Source: Parascedosporium putredinis (Eukaryota; Ascomycota; Sordariomycetes; Microascales; Microascaceae). From it: a DNA stretch of 64,000 nt. A program made the translations under genes and the position numbers. Numbering within the stretch: the first letter of the stretch is position 1; the number at the start of each line of letters is the position of its first letter. The notes under the pieces are model-generated. The model was not told where the DNA came from and ran no database searches. It saw only the letters and a program-made list of their open reading frames with translations. The DNA is taken from contig CASHTG010000012.1 of NCBI GenBank assembly GCA_949357655.1, positions 2,666,001-2,730,000 on the forward strand, in the 5' to 3' direction. Shown here piece after piece: positions 11,847-22,543 of this stretch.

Positions 11847-12984
11847 ATGACGTCCCTCCCCAACTACAAGTACGGCCACTTCCTGGTCACCTCGCCGTCG
11901 CCCTTTGTGGCCCACGTCGAGATCAACCAGCCCCACAAGCTCAACTCCTTCCACCGCGACATGTGGCTCGAGTTTGGCGACATCTTTGCCAAGCTGTCGC
12001 ACGACCCAGAGGTCCGCGCCGTCGTGCTCTCCGGCAGCGGCGACAGGGCCTTTACGGCCGGACTCGACGTCAAGGCCGCGGCTGGAGAGGGCCCGATTAC
12101 GGCGAGCGAGGGTGGAAGCGAGGATATCGCGAGAAAGGCTACGAACCTGAGAAGGTACATTTACGAGTTCAGGATTGCATCTCCCAGATGGACAAGTGCG
12201 AGAAGCGTACGTGTCTCTCTCTCTCTTTTTTTCTGTCTTTTCTTTTTCTCTTTGCCTTGCCCCGTCGCGCTCTTCTCTACTCCAAAGAGTGTGAATGCTG
12301 TTTCGGTGGTGCTTATATAAAGGGGTTTGCGTGCCGCTTGCCTAGGTCGCCCCGGGCTGGTGTTCGCAAAGTGGAAAAGAAAAACAGGTACGAGCGATGC
12401 TAACAAACCCCTAGCCGTCATCTGCATCCTGCACGGCGTTTCCCTTGGCTTGGCCATCGACATCGCCGTCTGCGCCGACATCCGTATTGCCGCCGAGGGC
12501 ACCCAGCTCGCAGTCAAGGAGGTCGACGTCGGCCTCGCCGCCGACATTGGCAGTCTCGCTCGCCTGCCCAAGGTGGTTGGGAACTCGTCGTGGGTCAAGG
12601 AGGTGTGCCTCACCGCGCGTACCTTTTCGCCGCAGGAGGCGCTCGCCGTGGGTTTCGTGAGCCAGGTCCACCCTAACAAGCAGGCGGCGGTCGAGGCGGG
12701 CCTCAAGATGGCGGCGTCCATTGCGGGCAAGAGCCCCGTTGCGGTGCAGGGCACCAAGGAGATCTTGAACCACGCGAGGGATCATAGTATCGAGGAGAGT
12801 AAGTGTCCCATCCTTGTTTCCCGGGCCTCTTCATGGCGTGTTCAAATCCCGACTCGTGCTAACTGATGACGCAGACCTTCGGTATACCGCTGTGTGGAAC
12901 TCTGCCATGGTGCTATCCGACGATTTCAAGAAGGCCATCTTGGCGGGGTTGACGAAGAAGAAGCCCACATTTGAGAAGCTATAG
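11847..12984 (+). CDS. enoyl-CoA hydratase/isomerase family protein, delta(3,5)-delta(2,4)-dienoyl-CoA isomerase-like
   Basis: Three exons (11847-12206, 12415-12798, 12875-12984) give 284 residues. The crotonase fold is clear: AFTAGLDVKAA is the first oxyanion-hole segment and HGVSLGLAIDIAVCADIRIA the second. AVKEVDVGLAADIGSLARLP carries the acidic residues (E and D in KEVDVG) that set dienoyl-CoA isomerases apart from hydratases. The expected role is moving double bonds during beta-oxidation of unsaturated fatty acids. The C-terminus is PTFEKL, close to but not a canonical SKL-type peroxisomal signal. No mitochondrial presequence is obvious. One base is missing at 12170 (TTCCAG read as TTCAG). 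With it, the coding sum is 855 nt, divisible by three. A hydratase of another subfamily is possible. Confidence 0.9.
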
Positions 12985-13435
12985 AAGGAGAGGGGGCGGA
13001 CCTGGTAAACTTGGCATAGGCACATATATATATAAAGTCCTCAGCTCTCGATGGAGCGACGGGGACACGGATAGGGCATAGCTCGGGCCATGCAAGAAGT
13101 AGAAACGCATCGAGAGACAAAAATGCGTCTTTCTGTATTATTGGTTGGGTATCTAATTCGACGTAAATCTTCACATGCGCACGACGCAGAATCATTCTTC
13201 TTCCGTTCACTTTTCTTGCTCTTTGGTTCTTATTAAGCTCGGATGTCAGTACAAGTGCCGACAAGGGTGGCTAATTCCACCCAAGTGAAGGAGGGTGTCG
13301 GGTGGATGCAGAGCCGCCGAACATCGGGTAGTACCGGGAATGCGGAGGAGGGGGCGGCTCGACTTGTGGGAAGAGCCGATGTCCTCGTTCGGCAGGCGAC
13401 AATGCATGCACATCGACTTCCTCGCGTCAGGTGCC
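12985..13435. other. convergent intergenic region
   Basis: This is about 450 bases between the isomerase-like gene and tfb5, which face each other. It should hold both 3' untranslated regions. I see nothing else in it. Confidence 0.55.
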
Positions 13436-14012
13436 TTAATCGGACCCGGACCCATCCTGCTGGTCCTGCGTATGCCGAAGTTTCTATAGAAACAGAATAG
13501 GAAAGAGGGGCGGGTAAGCGTTAGCCGACCCCGGAAGAACTCGATATATGCGTGTAGAGAGACGAGCGGTGCGCTTGAAACATGAAAGGGGAATAGAAGG
13601 GTGGTCTTTGCGCAGGGATTGCGTGCTCTTCTTTATTTTTTTCTCCTTCTTTTTCTTCCTTCTTCTGTTTGCTGGGAGAAGGGGAAGAGTGGTGAGTGGG
13701 TCTTACCTCATCGAGCTTCTGCTTCAGTTGAGCGACCATGGTCTCTTTGATGACGCACCTCTGCTCGTCGAGATCCTCGATTATATAGTCATGATTCTCA
13801 CTGTCGATATTGACAATAATGGATTTGACGGCGGGGTCACACTCGATCAGGACGCCTTGGAGGTGGAGCGAACAGCCGTGGGAGGTTAGTGCCGGCCCAG
13901 CGAGGAGGAAGGGGCAAGCAAAACAGGAGGGCGGGGGAGGGGGTGGTCTCTCTGGGGAGGAGGGGGCAAGGGAAGGATCTTGGGCCTACGAACCTCGGAT
14001 AGCCCTAGGCAT
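13436..14012 (-). CDS. tfb5: TFIIH 10-kDa subunit Tfb5 (TTDA/GTF2H5 homologue)
   Basis: A 71-residue protein from three exons on the minus strand (14012-13994, 13855-13707, 13483-13436). It is easily missed because the first exon is 19 nt. Spliced, it starts MPRAIRGVLIECDPAVKS, continues with HDYIIEDLDEQRCVIKE and MVAQLKQKLDE, and ends in a short acidic tail (QDGSGSD). This matches the Tfb5 family in length (about 65-75 residues), in the conserved start (MPRA..GVL.ECDP) and in the EDLD motif. Tfb5 stabilises the XPB/Ssl2-p52/Tfb2 part of TFIIH and acts in nucleotide excision repair and transcription initiation. Introns run GTTCGT to CCAAG, with a CACTAAC branch site, and GTAAGA to TATAG. The exons total exactly 216 nt, so no correction is needed here. 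Confidence 0.9.
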
Positions 14013-16454
14013 TGTGGGTGGATCTATGGATGTGTCGGCGAGAGGCCAGGATGGTGGGAGGGGAAAGGGGGAGGTTCTGTTGTGAATCCCGACGATGGCT
14101 TCAAACGTCTTCAAGAGCGGGCGGGTCAAGGGTCCTCGCTTGATTTACGGCACTTCTGCTCTCAAAGAAGAAGACAAGAGCCTGCCAAAAACCCGGAAAG
14201 CTGGGACTTGCTTGCCTTGCCTTGCCTTGCTGACTCATTCAAGAGCTATCGCAGACATGTTGAGGGACAGAGAGGGCACTGTGCTGTGCATACTTCGTTC
14301 GCTCCAAATAAGATAAAAAGTGCTACACTGTTCAATTGGCTCACCAAAGAATGCAAGCCCCATCACGGCTGGATTGCCTTATTAGACTGGAGAAGCAATG
14401 GCCTCGTGGTGGACTTGGGAAAGCAACAAGAGTACGCGATTAACCGCAATCCGGGGGTCAAAGGGCGAGGGGAGGAAGGAAGACTGAGATAGGGATCTTT
14501 TCTTTCCATCACCTCAGCTTGATGTAGAAATCGCAGCGCCTTTCTATCAGATTCATCTATTGATGATAGAATCAACCAAAGATGACTTCTTTCCAATCGT
14601 CAATCTTATCATAGGCATCGGGTTGATGCATAATATCAAATGCACCTTGAAAATCCGTGGTGTTTACTTTTTCTGGCAACCAGTCACTGTTTCTGATATG
14701 AAATGCTTTCCCTATCATGCGGCCACACTTCACTACAAGCGAGATAGACAAGGGGCAAGAAAGGTGGGGGCCAACTCGGAGTGTTGAGATGCGGTTGATC
14801 CGCCAAGCGAAGAGAGACTTTGGAACATGCAGCAAAAGGCCGCACCGAAGCTCAAAAGGAAGAGAATAGAGTGGGAAAAAGGGGGAAAAAGAAAGTCTCA
14901 ATGTCAAGGAAGGGCTTTTACAAATAGAAATTGAGGTGTTTGACAAGTTGGTGCTGACAAGGATATTTCCTGGACAACTTGTTGTTACATGTGGCTGGCT
15001 CGAAGGCATATGATCTCTCGATATTCGCCGAGCTTCATCTAAGAGTAGCACAGGGGGTTGGATGAGAAAATGAGAGTGAGAGATTTTAGATGGCCGGTAT
15101 AGAGCTAGAAAGAGACTCGCCCTGTTTGAGAAGAAATCTGCACATTTATGTTGGGCTGGCCTTCATCTCGCTCGAGTCGAGGACAAGCAGAGGCGTAAAG
15201 CGTAAAACGTAAAACACCTGGATCGATCGGCACACAAGCTTCAAAGAACCGCCACCACCGGAAGGGGACTGGGGATGGTGTCGTAAAACCCTCACTACGC
15301 CATTGGGCGCGCGTCATTCAACGGTTATGAGGAATTGAAGGGGAGTAAAAACATTGGTGAGTGTTGGTAGGTTCCGTACCTGCCATGACCCACATGATTG
15401 TCACGCAGAGCGAAAAGGGCCGTCTGGTTCAAGTTGGGTGGATGCCATCAGCTCCTAGCATGGTCATGAGTGACGGAGTTCCAGATGCTGTGATGGAATT
15501 GACGACTTGTCTTCGTAACCGGATCGAGTTCGCAATCGAAGGGAAACAATGAGCAATGCCCACTGTTTCAGCGTAGGCGCAAAGCTCGATCTCCGGCCGC
15601 CAGCCTCCATCCGTCATGTTTTCTCCGTCCCGTGGCCCGAGGATAAGATGGATAGTGCCGAAGTAGTTGCCATCCACCAATCTGTTTCTAGGCTGCACTA
15701 ACAAAAGGTGCTCTGACGATGCCCACACACCTAGAGCTCAGCACCTCAGAAGATTAGCATCGGACAAGGATCAGAGGGTTTACAGGAGGCCTCGACAAGC
15801 CCGGGCCTTTGTAACCGCCCCCGGAACACAGTGGTGGGAATCCCGGCTTGTTCCGGCAAGCTATTGAACCCCCACCATCGTTGAAATGGGATTGGGTCTT
15901 GTTTTTTTCTTCGTCTTTCTTTTCTTTGGTGGGATGGGCCAAGGTGGGCAAGGTGGGCGAGGTGGGAAAGCGCGAGGACCTGGACGTAAATGGAAGTGCA
16001 TGGAGGGGTAAAAAAAAAAAAACAGTACGTACATGTACTCAGCCATTGGCTCCATCGGAGAGCGGGTTGTGCTTGTGCTGGTTGTACCTACCGTTGTCCT
16101 CACTCTGCGCTTGCTGGAGCCCCTCATCAGCTGTTGCCATCCCCTCCAACTTCCTACAAGTAGGGAAAACCTCTGGTCGTCACACCTCTAACCGTTTCCT
16201 ACCCTTTCCCACCTTTCTCGTTTTTCTTCTTCTTCCATCTTCCTTCTTCCTCCCTTGTTGGAAAAAATCTAATCCGGAAATCTCCAAAAGAATTCTTCAT
16301 TCTATCCTGTAAGTCCATGTGATGCTGGAGACTTGCTCCTCCACTTCCTCCACCCCCAGCTCCTCCTGGCCTCGCAGCTTTGCATGCAATTGAACCCCGC
16401 AATTGACATTTTCCTACCTAAGCTTCCCTACAACCCTTTTACATACCACGCAAA
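14013..16454. other. divergent intergenic region upstream of tfb5 and aldolase
   Basis: This stretch of about 2.4 kb carries no exon I can support. It should contain the promoters of tfb5 (left) and of the aldolase gene (right). A G-rich nine-base tandem motif sits at 15931-15966 (listed separately), and a pyrimidine-rich tract lies just upstream of the aldolase leader (about 16190-16260), a common feature of strongly expressed fungal genes. Confidence 0.55.
15931..15966 (+). repeat. tandem AAGGTGGGC-type nine-base motif with G-quadruplex pattern
   Basis: Five GGG runs are separated by loops of 2, 7, 6 and 6 bases, which fits the usual G-quadruplex rule of four or more G3 runs with loops of 1-7. 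Three imperfect nine-base units (consensus AAGGTGGGC) make up most of it. It lies about 490 bases before the aldolase start codon. The 17 bases at 15950-15966 recur exactly, in reverse orientation, upstream of the ArfGAP gene. Confidence 0.7.
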
Positions 16455-17527
16455 ATGGGTCTCCTCCAGGAATTGAACATCAAGCCCGGTGTCATCTACG
16501 GCGATGATGTCCTCAAGGTAAGAAGCGCAACCGTCTACCCCTTCTTCGTGCATTTCGGCACTCGGGGAGCTCCTTGTGAAGCTCCTCTGCTCCTCATGTC
16601 CCGTTGGCTAACAATGCTTGTGTTGGGCAGCTGTTCACCTATGCCAGGGCCAAGGGCTTCGCCATCCCCGCCATCAACATCACCTCCAGCTCCACCGTGT
16701 TAGTAGACTCGCCGTTATCGGACCTCCCCCTCTTCGCCGTAGCTGCGACGATAAGACTCTGAAGCTGACTTGTCGTTGATGCCTCTCTTTAGCATCGCCG
16801 CTCTCGAGGCCGCCAAGGAGAGCCAGGCTCCCATCATCCTCCAGGCTTCGCAAGGTGGTGCTGCCTTCTTTGCTGGCAAGAGCATCGCCAACTCCGCCGA
16901 CAAGCAGGAGGCTTCCGTTGCTGGTGCCATTGCTGCTGCCCACTTCATCCGCTCCATCGCTCCCGTCTATGGCGTCCCCGTCATCCTCCACACCGACCAC
17001 TGCGCCAAGAAGCTCCTTCCTTGGCTCGATGGCATGATTGATGAGGGTTAGTACACGCCGCTGTGAAGCTGAAGCCGAGGCAGCTCATCTGCCTTGCCCC
17101 CTTGTCCTTTCGCTTTCATAATTTCTTTCTTCCTAACGGGTGTCCGTTGCTAATCGTGTCCCCTTTTGTTTGACTATAGATGAGCGCTTCTTCAAGGAGC
17201 ACGGCACCCCCTCTTCAGCAGCCACATGATCGACCTTTCCGAGGAGGAGGTTCAGTGGAACATTGACACCACCGCCAAGTAAGTATAACGGGAGGTCCTC
17301 CTCGGCGATTTGCGATCGCGCACCTCTCCCATAGATGGACTAACACCCGTGCCAGGTACCTCAAGCGTGTTGCCCCCATGAAGCAGTGGCTCGAGATGGA
17401 AATCGGTACGTGATGAAGCTCCCCGGCGCGCTGCAGGCTCCTTCTCCCCTCCCTTCATATGACTAACGTGTTCTGTGCAACAGGCATCACCGGTGGTGAG
17501 GAGGACGGTGTTAACAACGAAGATGTT

Positions 17528-17559
<32 letters not shown>

Positions 17560-18258
17560 TATCTGGAAGGTCCACTCCACCCTTGCCGCCATCTCCCCTA
17601 CTTCTCCATCGCTGCCGGCTTCGGTAACGTTCACGGTGTCTACAAGCCCGGTAACGTCAAGCTCCACCCCGAGCTGTAAGTTAGCATCCCGTGCCCCGCC
17701 AACTTCCCTTTAGCCATGCGCTCTTCTTGTGGAGAAACGGGGTCGAAGAAAATGAAGAAAACCCGAAGGACGCTAACGAAGTAATTGTGTGGTACAGTCT
17801 CGGCAAGCACCAGGCCTACGTCAAGGAGCAGCTCGGCAGCAAGGACGACAAGCCCACTTTCTTCGTCTTCCACGGCGGCTCCGGCTCTGCCGTTGAGGAG
17901 TTCCAGTCCGCCATCTCTCACGGTGTTGTCAAGGTCAACATCGACACCGACACCCAGTGGGCCTACCTCATCGGTGTCCGTGACTACGTCACCAAGAACA
18001 TCGACTACCTCAAGACCCAGGTCGGCAACCCCGAGGGAGAGGACAAGCCCAACAAGAAGAAGTACGACCCTCGTGTCTGGGTAAGTAAAAAAAAATTCCA
18101 TCCTTATGGTTCCTTTTATCTATGTGTACTAGCACAAGGACTTTTACTAATTGGGATTCGTCTTTTCTCTCGTTCTACAGGTCCGCGAAGGTGAGAAGAC
18201 CATGAAGGATCGCGTCAAGGAAGCCCTCAACAACTTCTTCGCTGTCAATGTTTTGTAA
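16455..18258 (+). CDS. fba1: fructose-bisphosphate aldolase, class II (zinc-dependent)
   Basis: Eight exons (16455-16517, 16631-16698, 16793-17046, 17180-17278, 17356-17405, 17484-17675, 17798-18080, 18181-18258) give 362 residues, the usual fungal length. The enzyme splits fructose-1,6-bisphosphate into two triose phosphates in the cytosol (glycolysis and gluconeogenesis). Family signatures are plain: FAIPAINITSSST, VPVILHTDHCAKK (zinc-binding His and the HTDH motif), EIGITGGEEDGV, AAGFGNVHGVYKPGN, FVFHGGSGS and KVNIDTDTQWA (phosphate-binding end). Two bases are missing, both in C runs: 17207-17211 (GTPLFSSHM region) and 17595-17598 (AISPYFS region). With both restored the exons total 1,089 nt, divisible by three. 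Decay of such an essential gene is unlikely, so these are best read as sequence errors. Confidence 0.97.
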
Positions 18259-21200
18259 ACGGTTTAATGGGAAGCATGCATTTGGAGAAACGGCTACGGA
18301 AGGGTTATACGGATCGGTCGCATGAAGAACAGGTACAGCGGCTTGCGGGGCTATAAAGCTCACGGGTGGAAGGCTGCGCGACATCAGCAGGTGTCTCGAA
18401 GATAGAAAATACCACCAAAAACAATTTTTTTCCCCCAAGAAGACAAGAAGAGGCAGGCAGTCCCCTACATGATTTTACGCGACTCCATCTGAGATGGTTT
18501 GTGTACCAACGGAGCTCCCCGCGCCCTGCCGACGATAGGGTAAGCTTGTCGGTGGCGTGGTGGGGGTTGTTGGCATCACGTTGGTCAGCTCGACATCTAG
18601 GATCCATGGGCAGCTGGTCGAGCTGGTCGAGCTGGCTAAGCCAATCTCGCTCCGGCGATCCCACATTCATGAGCCGCTTAGCGTTTGAGCATTTGCGGCC
18701 AACTTGACTCTTCTTCGCCCCCATGACTACACAGCTCGTGGGCAGACATATCGCAGGCAGGTGGCGGCGAGCAAAAGTTTAATGCCGCACGCGGAGGGCC
18801 GTCTCCTAGGCTAGCTGCTTGTGGCTGAACTAGGGAAACTTTGATCGGCCATCCGCCGGCCCAAACGCCCGTGGCTGGGCCCCGAAGGTCCCGAAACGCA
18901 CTAGAGTGTTGCGGATGGGAAGATTTCTAGCATTTAGTGTTTGTTTTTCTCCTTCACGCGGTAGGCAGGCGGTAGGCAGGCGGTGGGCAAGAGCGGATGT
19001 GGGGAGGGAGATGGAGGTGGAGGAGGGGTGTCATGTCAAGGAATTTGTTAGCAGTAATTTCCCGGACAAAGTGGCTCCGAGAGGACGTTAGTTTGGCAAG
19101 GCGAAGGATGACGTGGACGGGCAGAAGAACAGCATGTAAGCTAGTAGCTACGGTTGTTGGGGGTGTTGATGGAGTCCGCTGGAAAGAGGGACGAAAGGCA
19201 GCACTGGGGGAACAAGAGATTGCGGAGAAGAGGCGGTGGTGATGATGGAAGTGCTAGTGAGGAAGGATCATAGGCCAAGGTTGAAAGGAAAAGGGAAAAA
19301 GGAATGAACAAGTCCGTTGAAGTTGGCCATTCCGCACTAATAAAACCCAAGTGCATCCCGACACGGGCACGGAATCTGAGGGCCGGGTTGGGGTTGCAGC
19401 GAATGCAAAGTACGACGCCAGCTCGCTCCTCCACGCCGGCTGGGTTTCATACTTCTCCGAGGGGAAGAAAGCGAGCGAGAGGGAGGCGAATGAGAGGAGA
19501 GGGTCTTGTCCTGGAGCAAAAAGAGCAAAGGTGCGCTTTCGTGCCGTGCTGAATAGGATTGGGCAATCAATGTATTATGGGCGAGCCGCCAATTCAGCTT
19601 TTCTTGTTTCCGCGTATATTTCTCTCTTGGGGTGGAGTGTTGGAGATGTTGGTGTGTACCTCCCCTCCCTATAGCTATACGGGGGCCACCAGTTGAGAAA
19701 CGCACCTCTTTGTCACCCGGTCAGTCTCGTGAAAGCACGCATATGCACCCTGGGCTCGTCTTGTCAATTTGTCCATGTTCTCCAAGCTTGGAATCCTATC
19801 CCGCCGTCAATTGAACGGACTGGCTGGCCTTGAGACCTAAGACATCGATCCCTTGTTTAACTCACTCGAGGGGTTAACGAGGAATGAGAGAGCAAGAGGA
19901 GGTGCCCGGGAGGACCCTGGAAAGGAGATGGGAGATCTCCAGATCTACCCGATCCCCTCGATCGCCTCGAATTTTCCTCATAAGCCCACTCCCCTCTTTT
20001 AGAATGGCTGCTCGATTTTAGTTTGTGCAGTGCCTCGCTAGATAGTCCGGAGTGCGTATGCAGAGACAAGATGGGCTCGGAGGGCTCCGGGCCTATTCAT
20101 CGATGAATGAGTGTTTTGCATGAAATGGTGGATGGGTAGAATTGATATGAATAGGCGATTGAGCTGGATGGATATGGTATACACCCCTCCTCAAGTGCTG
20201 GAAGGCAGCCTACACGAGTTTCCTCGAGCATCTTCCCGGTCCAGTCGCGCACTTCGATCCTGCGTCTCTCTGCACTTCTCAGTTCTTTCGCGGGCTGTTT
20301 CGCGGGCGTTCACCAGGCGGCCGTCTCTGTCCTCTTTTCCCAAGGCTGCTATTGTTGTTGTTGATTGAGCAGGCTAGCGCCAATAGATCTATGGATGTCT
20401 CCTGCGTCTTTTCTTTTTTTCCTTGTACTGTTGCTCTTTATTTTTCCCTTTCTCTCGGTTGACCTTTCCCGTGCCGCTTGCTCTTTTGTACTCATCGCCT
20501 TGGTGGGCCTTTATATTAAGCAAACGCCGATAAAAAGCTGAGAGATAAAGCGAAAGGCGAAAAGGCCACTCCGTCGTTTATATTAAGCCCGCAGTGTTTT
20601 TGTGCCCTTTTGGTTATGCTATACGACATGCGAGCCTGCCGCTTCCCGAAATACGCAGACTTAGTTGAGGATGTGAACCCTAGTGCTCTACCTGTCGATA
20701 AAAGAGAGTCCTGTTTTGCTCTCGTGCCTTCGTGCTCTCGTGCCCTCTTCTTATCCTATATGTAACCTAACAAAAAAACAAACAAACATCGAGGTTGGAA
20801 AGAAGCACTGGTTCTCGAGACCTGTGCTCTCCTATCTCATCTATGCTTAATTGATCTTACATCACTCATCGATGATCGCAACCCGACCCCCTTATCTCCC
20901 TTGTCCTGTCCCCCTTGTCCCCCTTGTCCATCAAAGCGAGGTGGGGCTGGCGGCCGAAACGTTTCCACTGTGGAGGAGGTATCAGCACGGGGCAAAGCCA
21001 AGTCCGTCCGCCTCAAGCTCGTCTCCTCTTTTCAATCTTGGTCTGGGAAACCCGAAGCCGCTGTTGCATGTGCTCAAAAGAGCTCAACCCACGTAATAGT
21101 CTTGGAACCAGTCCCAGCGAGAAAAGGCGTCATTGCGGCACTCCCGCCATTGCATAGCCCATTCAGAAGCCTGACCTGAACCCACGCCAGCCTAGGCTAC

Positions 21201-21909
21201 TTTTACAAGTACACCTCAATAACCGTAGACTCTAAAAGTACACTTCACATATTGATGACAACACCTGCACCTGTGATTTTCCTTGGACCAGCGACAAACG
21301 AACCTCGTGCCTTTTGACACACTCAACCTTTCTTTCGCACACGACACCCTTTTCGAGATCTCGACGACGCCCCTAATATTCCCATAGAAAACATTCGATA
21401 TTACCAAGCGTCTCAATTCATTGTTTTCACCACCTTTCCGAATTCGATTCGCTTTCCGGCCTTTCTCCTGTGTTTAGTGGCCAGCCTCGTATCCCCAACC
21501 CCCGTCACAAAGCTACAGCAGTCTGGAGACCGTGATACCCTCTTCTCGCTTCCGTGCTCTCTTTGGTATACGGCGAGGAGGCGACTCCCCAGCGACCAAA
21601 CGATAGCCGCCCTTTCAACTCGCAACTTGGCTTTCGACGAGTCGCCCTGCCCATCCCTCTCCGATCACGTCCAAATAGCCAACGGCCCCTGCCGGGGGGC
21701 GGGAACAGCAAAACGAGACCTTTTCCCTCCCGTTCCAGCGTTCAAAAACCCCCTCGTCCTCCTCAGTTACGATTGAATACTACTACCTCGATCGCCCGGT
21801 CGTTTCCACGAATTTCCTGAGCGTCGGCGTCCCACTCCTAGAATAACGAGCGCCGCAAGCGAACCTCGGCCACTTTTTCTTTTTTCTTTTTCCCGTCTTG
21901 GCAGCCAAC
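18259..21909. other. long gene-free stretch
   Basis: In 3.65 kb between two plus-strand genes I find no exon with recognisable family content, no RNA gene and no transposon structure. The open frames are short and overlap on both strands. A pyrimidine-rich block with CCCTTGTCC-type repeats lies at about 20893-20930. The final few hundred bases should be the promoter and leader of the small membrane-protein gene. Confidence 0.5.
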
Positions 21910-22496
21910 ATGGACTCGGAAGAAGACAACACCGACAGCAACAGCGTCTGGGACAACACCCCTACACCTGGATCATCACCCCCTCATCCTCTTCCTCCTC
22001 ATCGCCATATGCGCCACCATTGTCCAGATCCGCCGCCGCCGAGCCTTCCGCCGCTTCGCCGAAGCCCACCTCCGCCGCCCAGACAACAGTAGCAGACTCG
22101 CCCCGACCGCCACCGGCCGCACGAGAACCCTCGCGGTGCCCGGCCAGCCCCGGACGGCGACGGATCTCGAGGCCGGTCCCGATGACCACGTCGTCCCCTC
22201 CCGCCCCGGCCGGGCGAGGCGATGGGTCGGCATTAGGATCCCCGCCGAGAGGACCGAGGTAGAAGGCCTGAACGAGTTTGGCGAAGCCCCGCCCCTTACG
22301 AACCCGCTGCGAAAAAGGACGACGACGTCGAGCTGCAGAATATGACGAGGCCCGGCGCCGGCGGGGACGACGCGGCGGACGCGAGGAACGGGTCCGTGGC
22401 CGAGCCCCCGACTACGGTGCCTTGCAGAGGAACATGGCGCGGACGGCGTACGGACACCACCCCGGCTCGGACTCGATACGCTTAGATTACGGATAG
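21910..22496 (+). CDS. small single-pass membrane protein with PPxY motifs
   Basis: About 196 residues, one exon. The start ATG opens MDSEEDNTDSNSVWDNT. Directly after comes a hydrophobic span, HPLILFLLIAICATIVQI, followed by a strongly basic stretch (RRRRAFRRFAEAHLRR). This suggests one membrane segment with a short acidic N-tail and a cytosolic basic C-side. The C-terminal half is disordered and carries PPPYEP and PPDY, that is, PY motifs of the kind bound by WW domains of Rsp5-type ubiquitin ligases. The likely role is a membrane adaptor or a ligase substrate (inference only). Four bases are missing, all in C runs: probably two at 21959-21962, one at 22292-22295 and one at 22405-22409. Adding four gives 591 nt, divisible by three. 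Without correction the membrane span and both PY motifs are lost, so the protein would be missed by an uncorrected reading. Confidence 0.72.
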
Positions 22497-22543
22497 ATGG
22501 AGCGTTTGGCCCCCGACGATAGATGGAGCGTTTGGCCCCCGAC
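22492..22543 (+). repeat. perfect 26-base tandem duplication over the stop codon
   Basis: Bases 22492-22517 and 22518-22543 are identical. The first copy includes the stop codon of the membrane-protein gene. It could be a recent slippage duplication or an assembly artefact. Confidence 0.9.
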
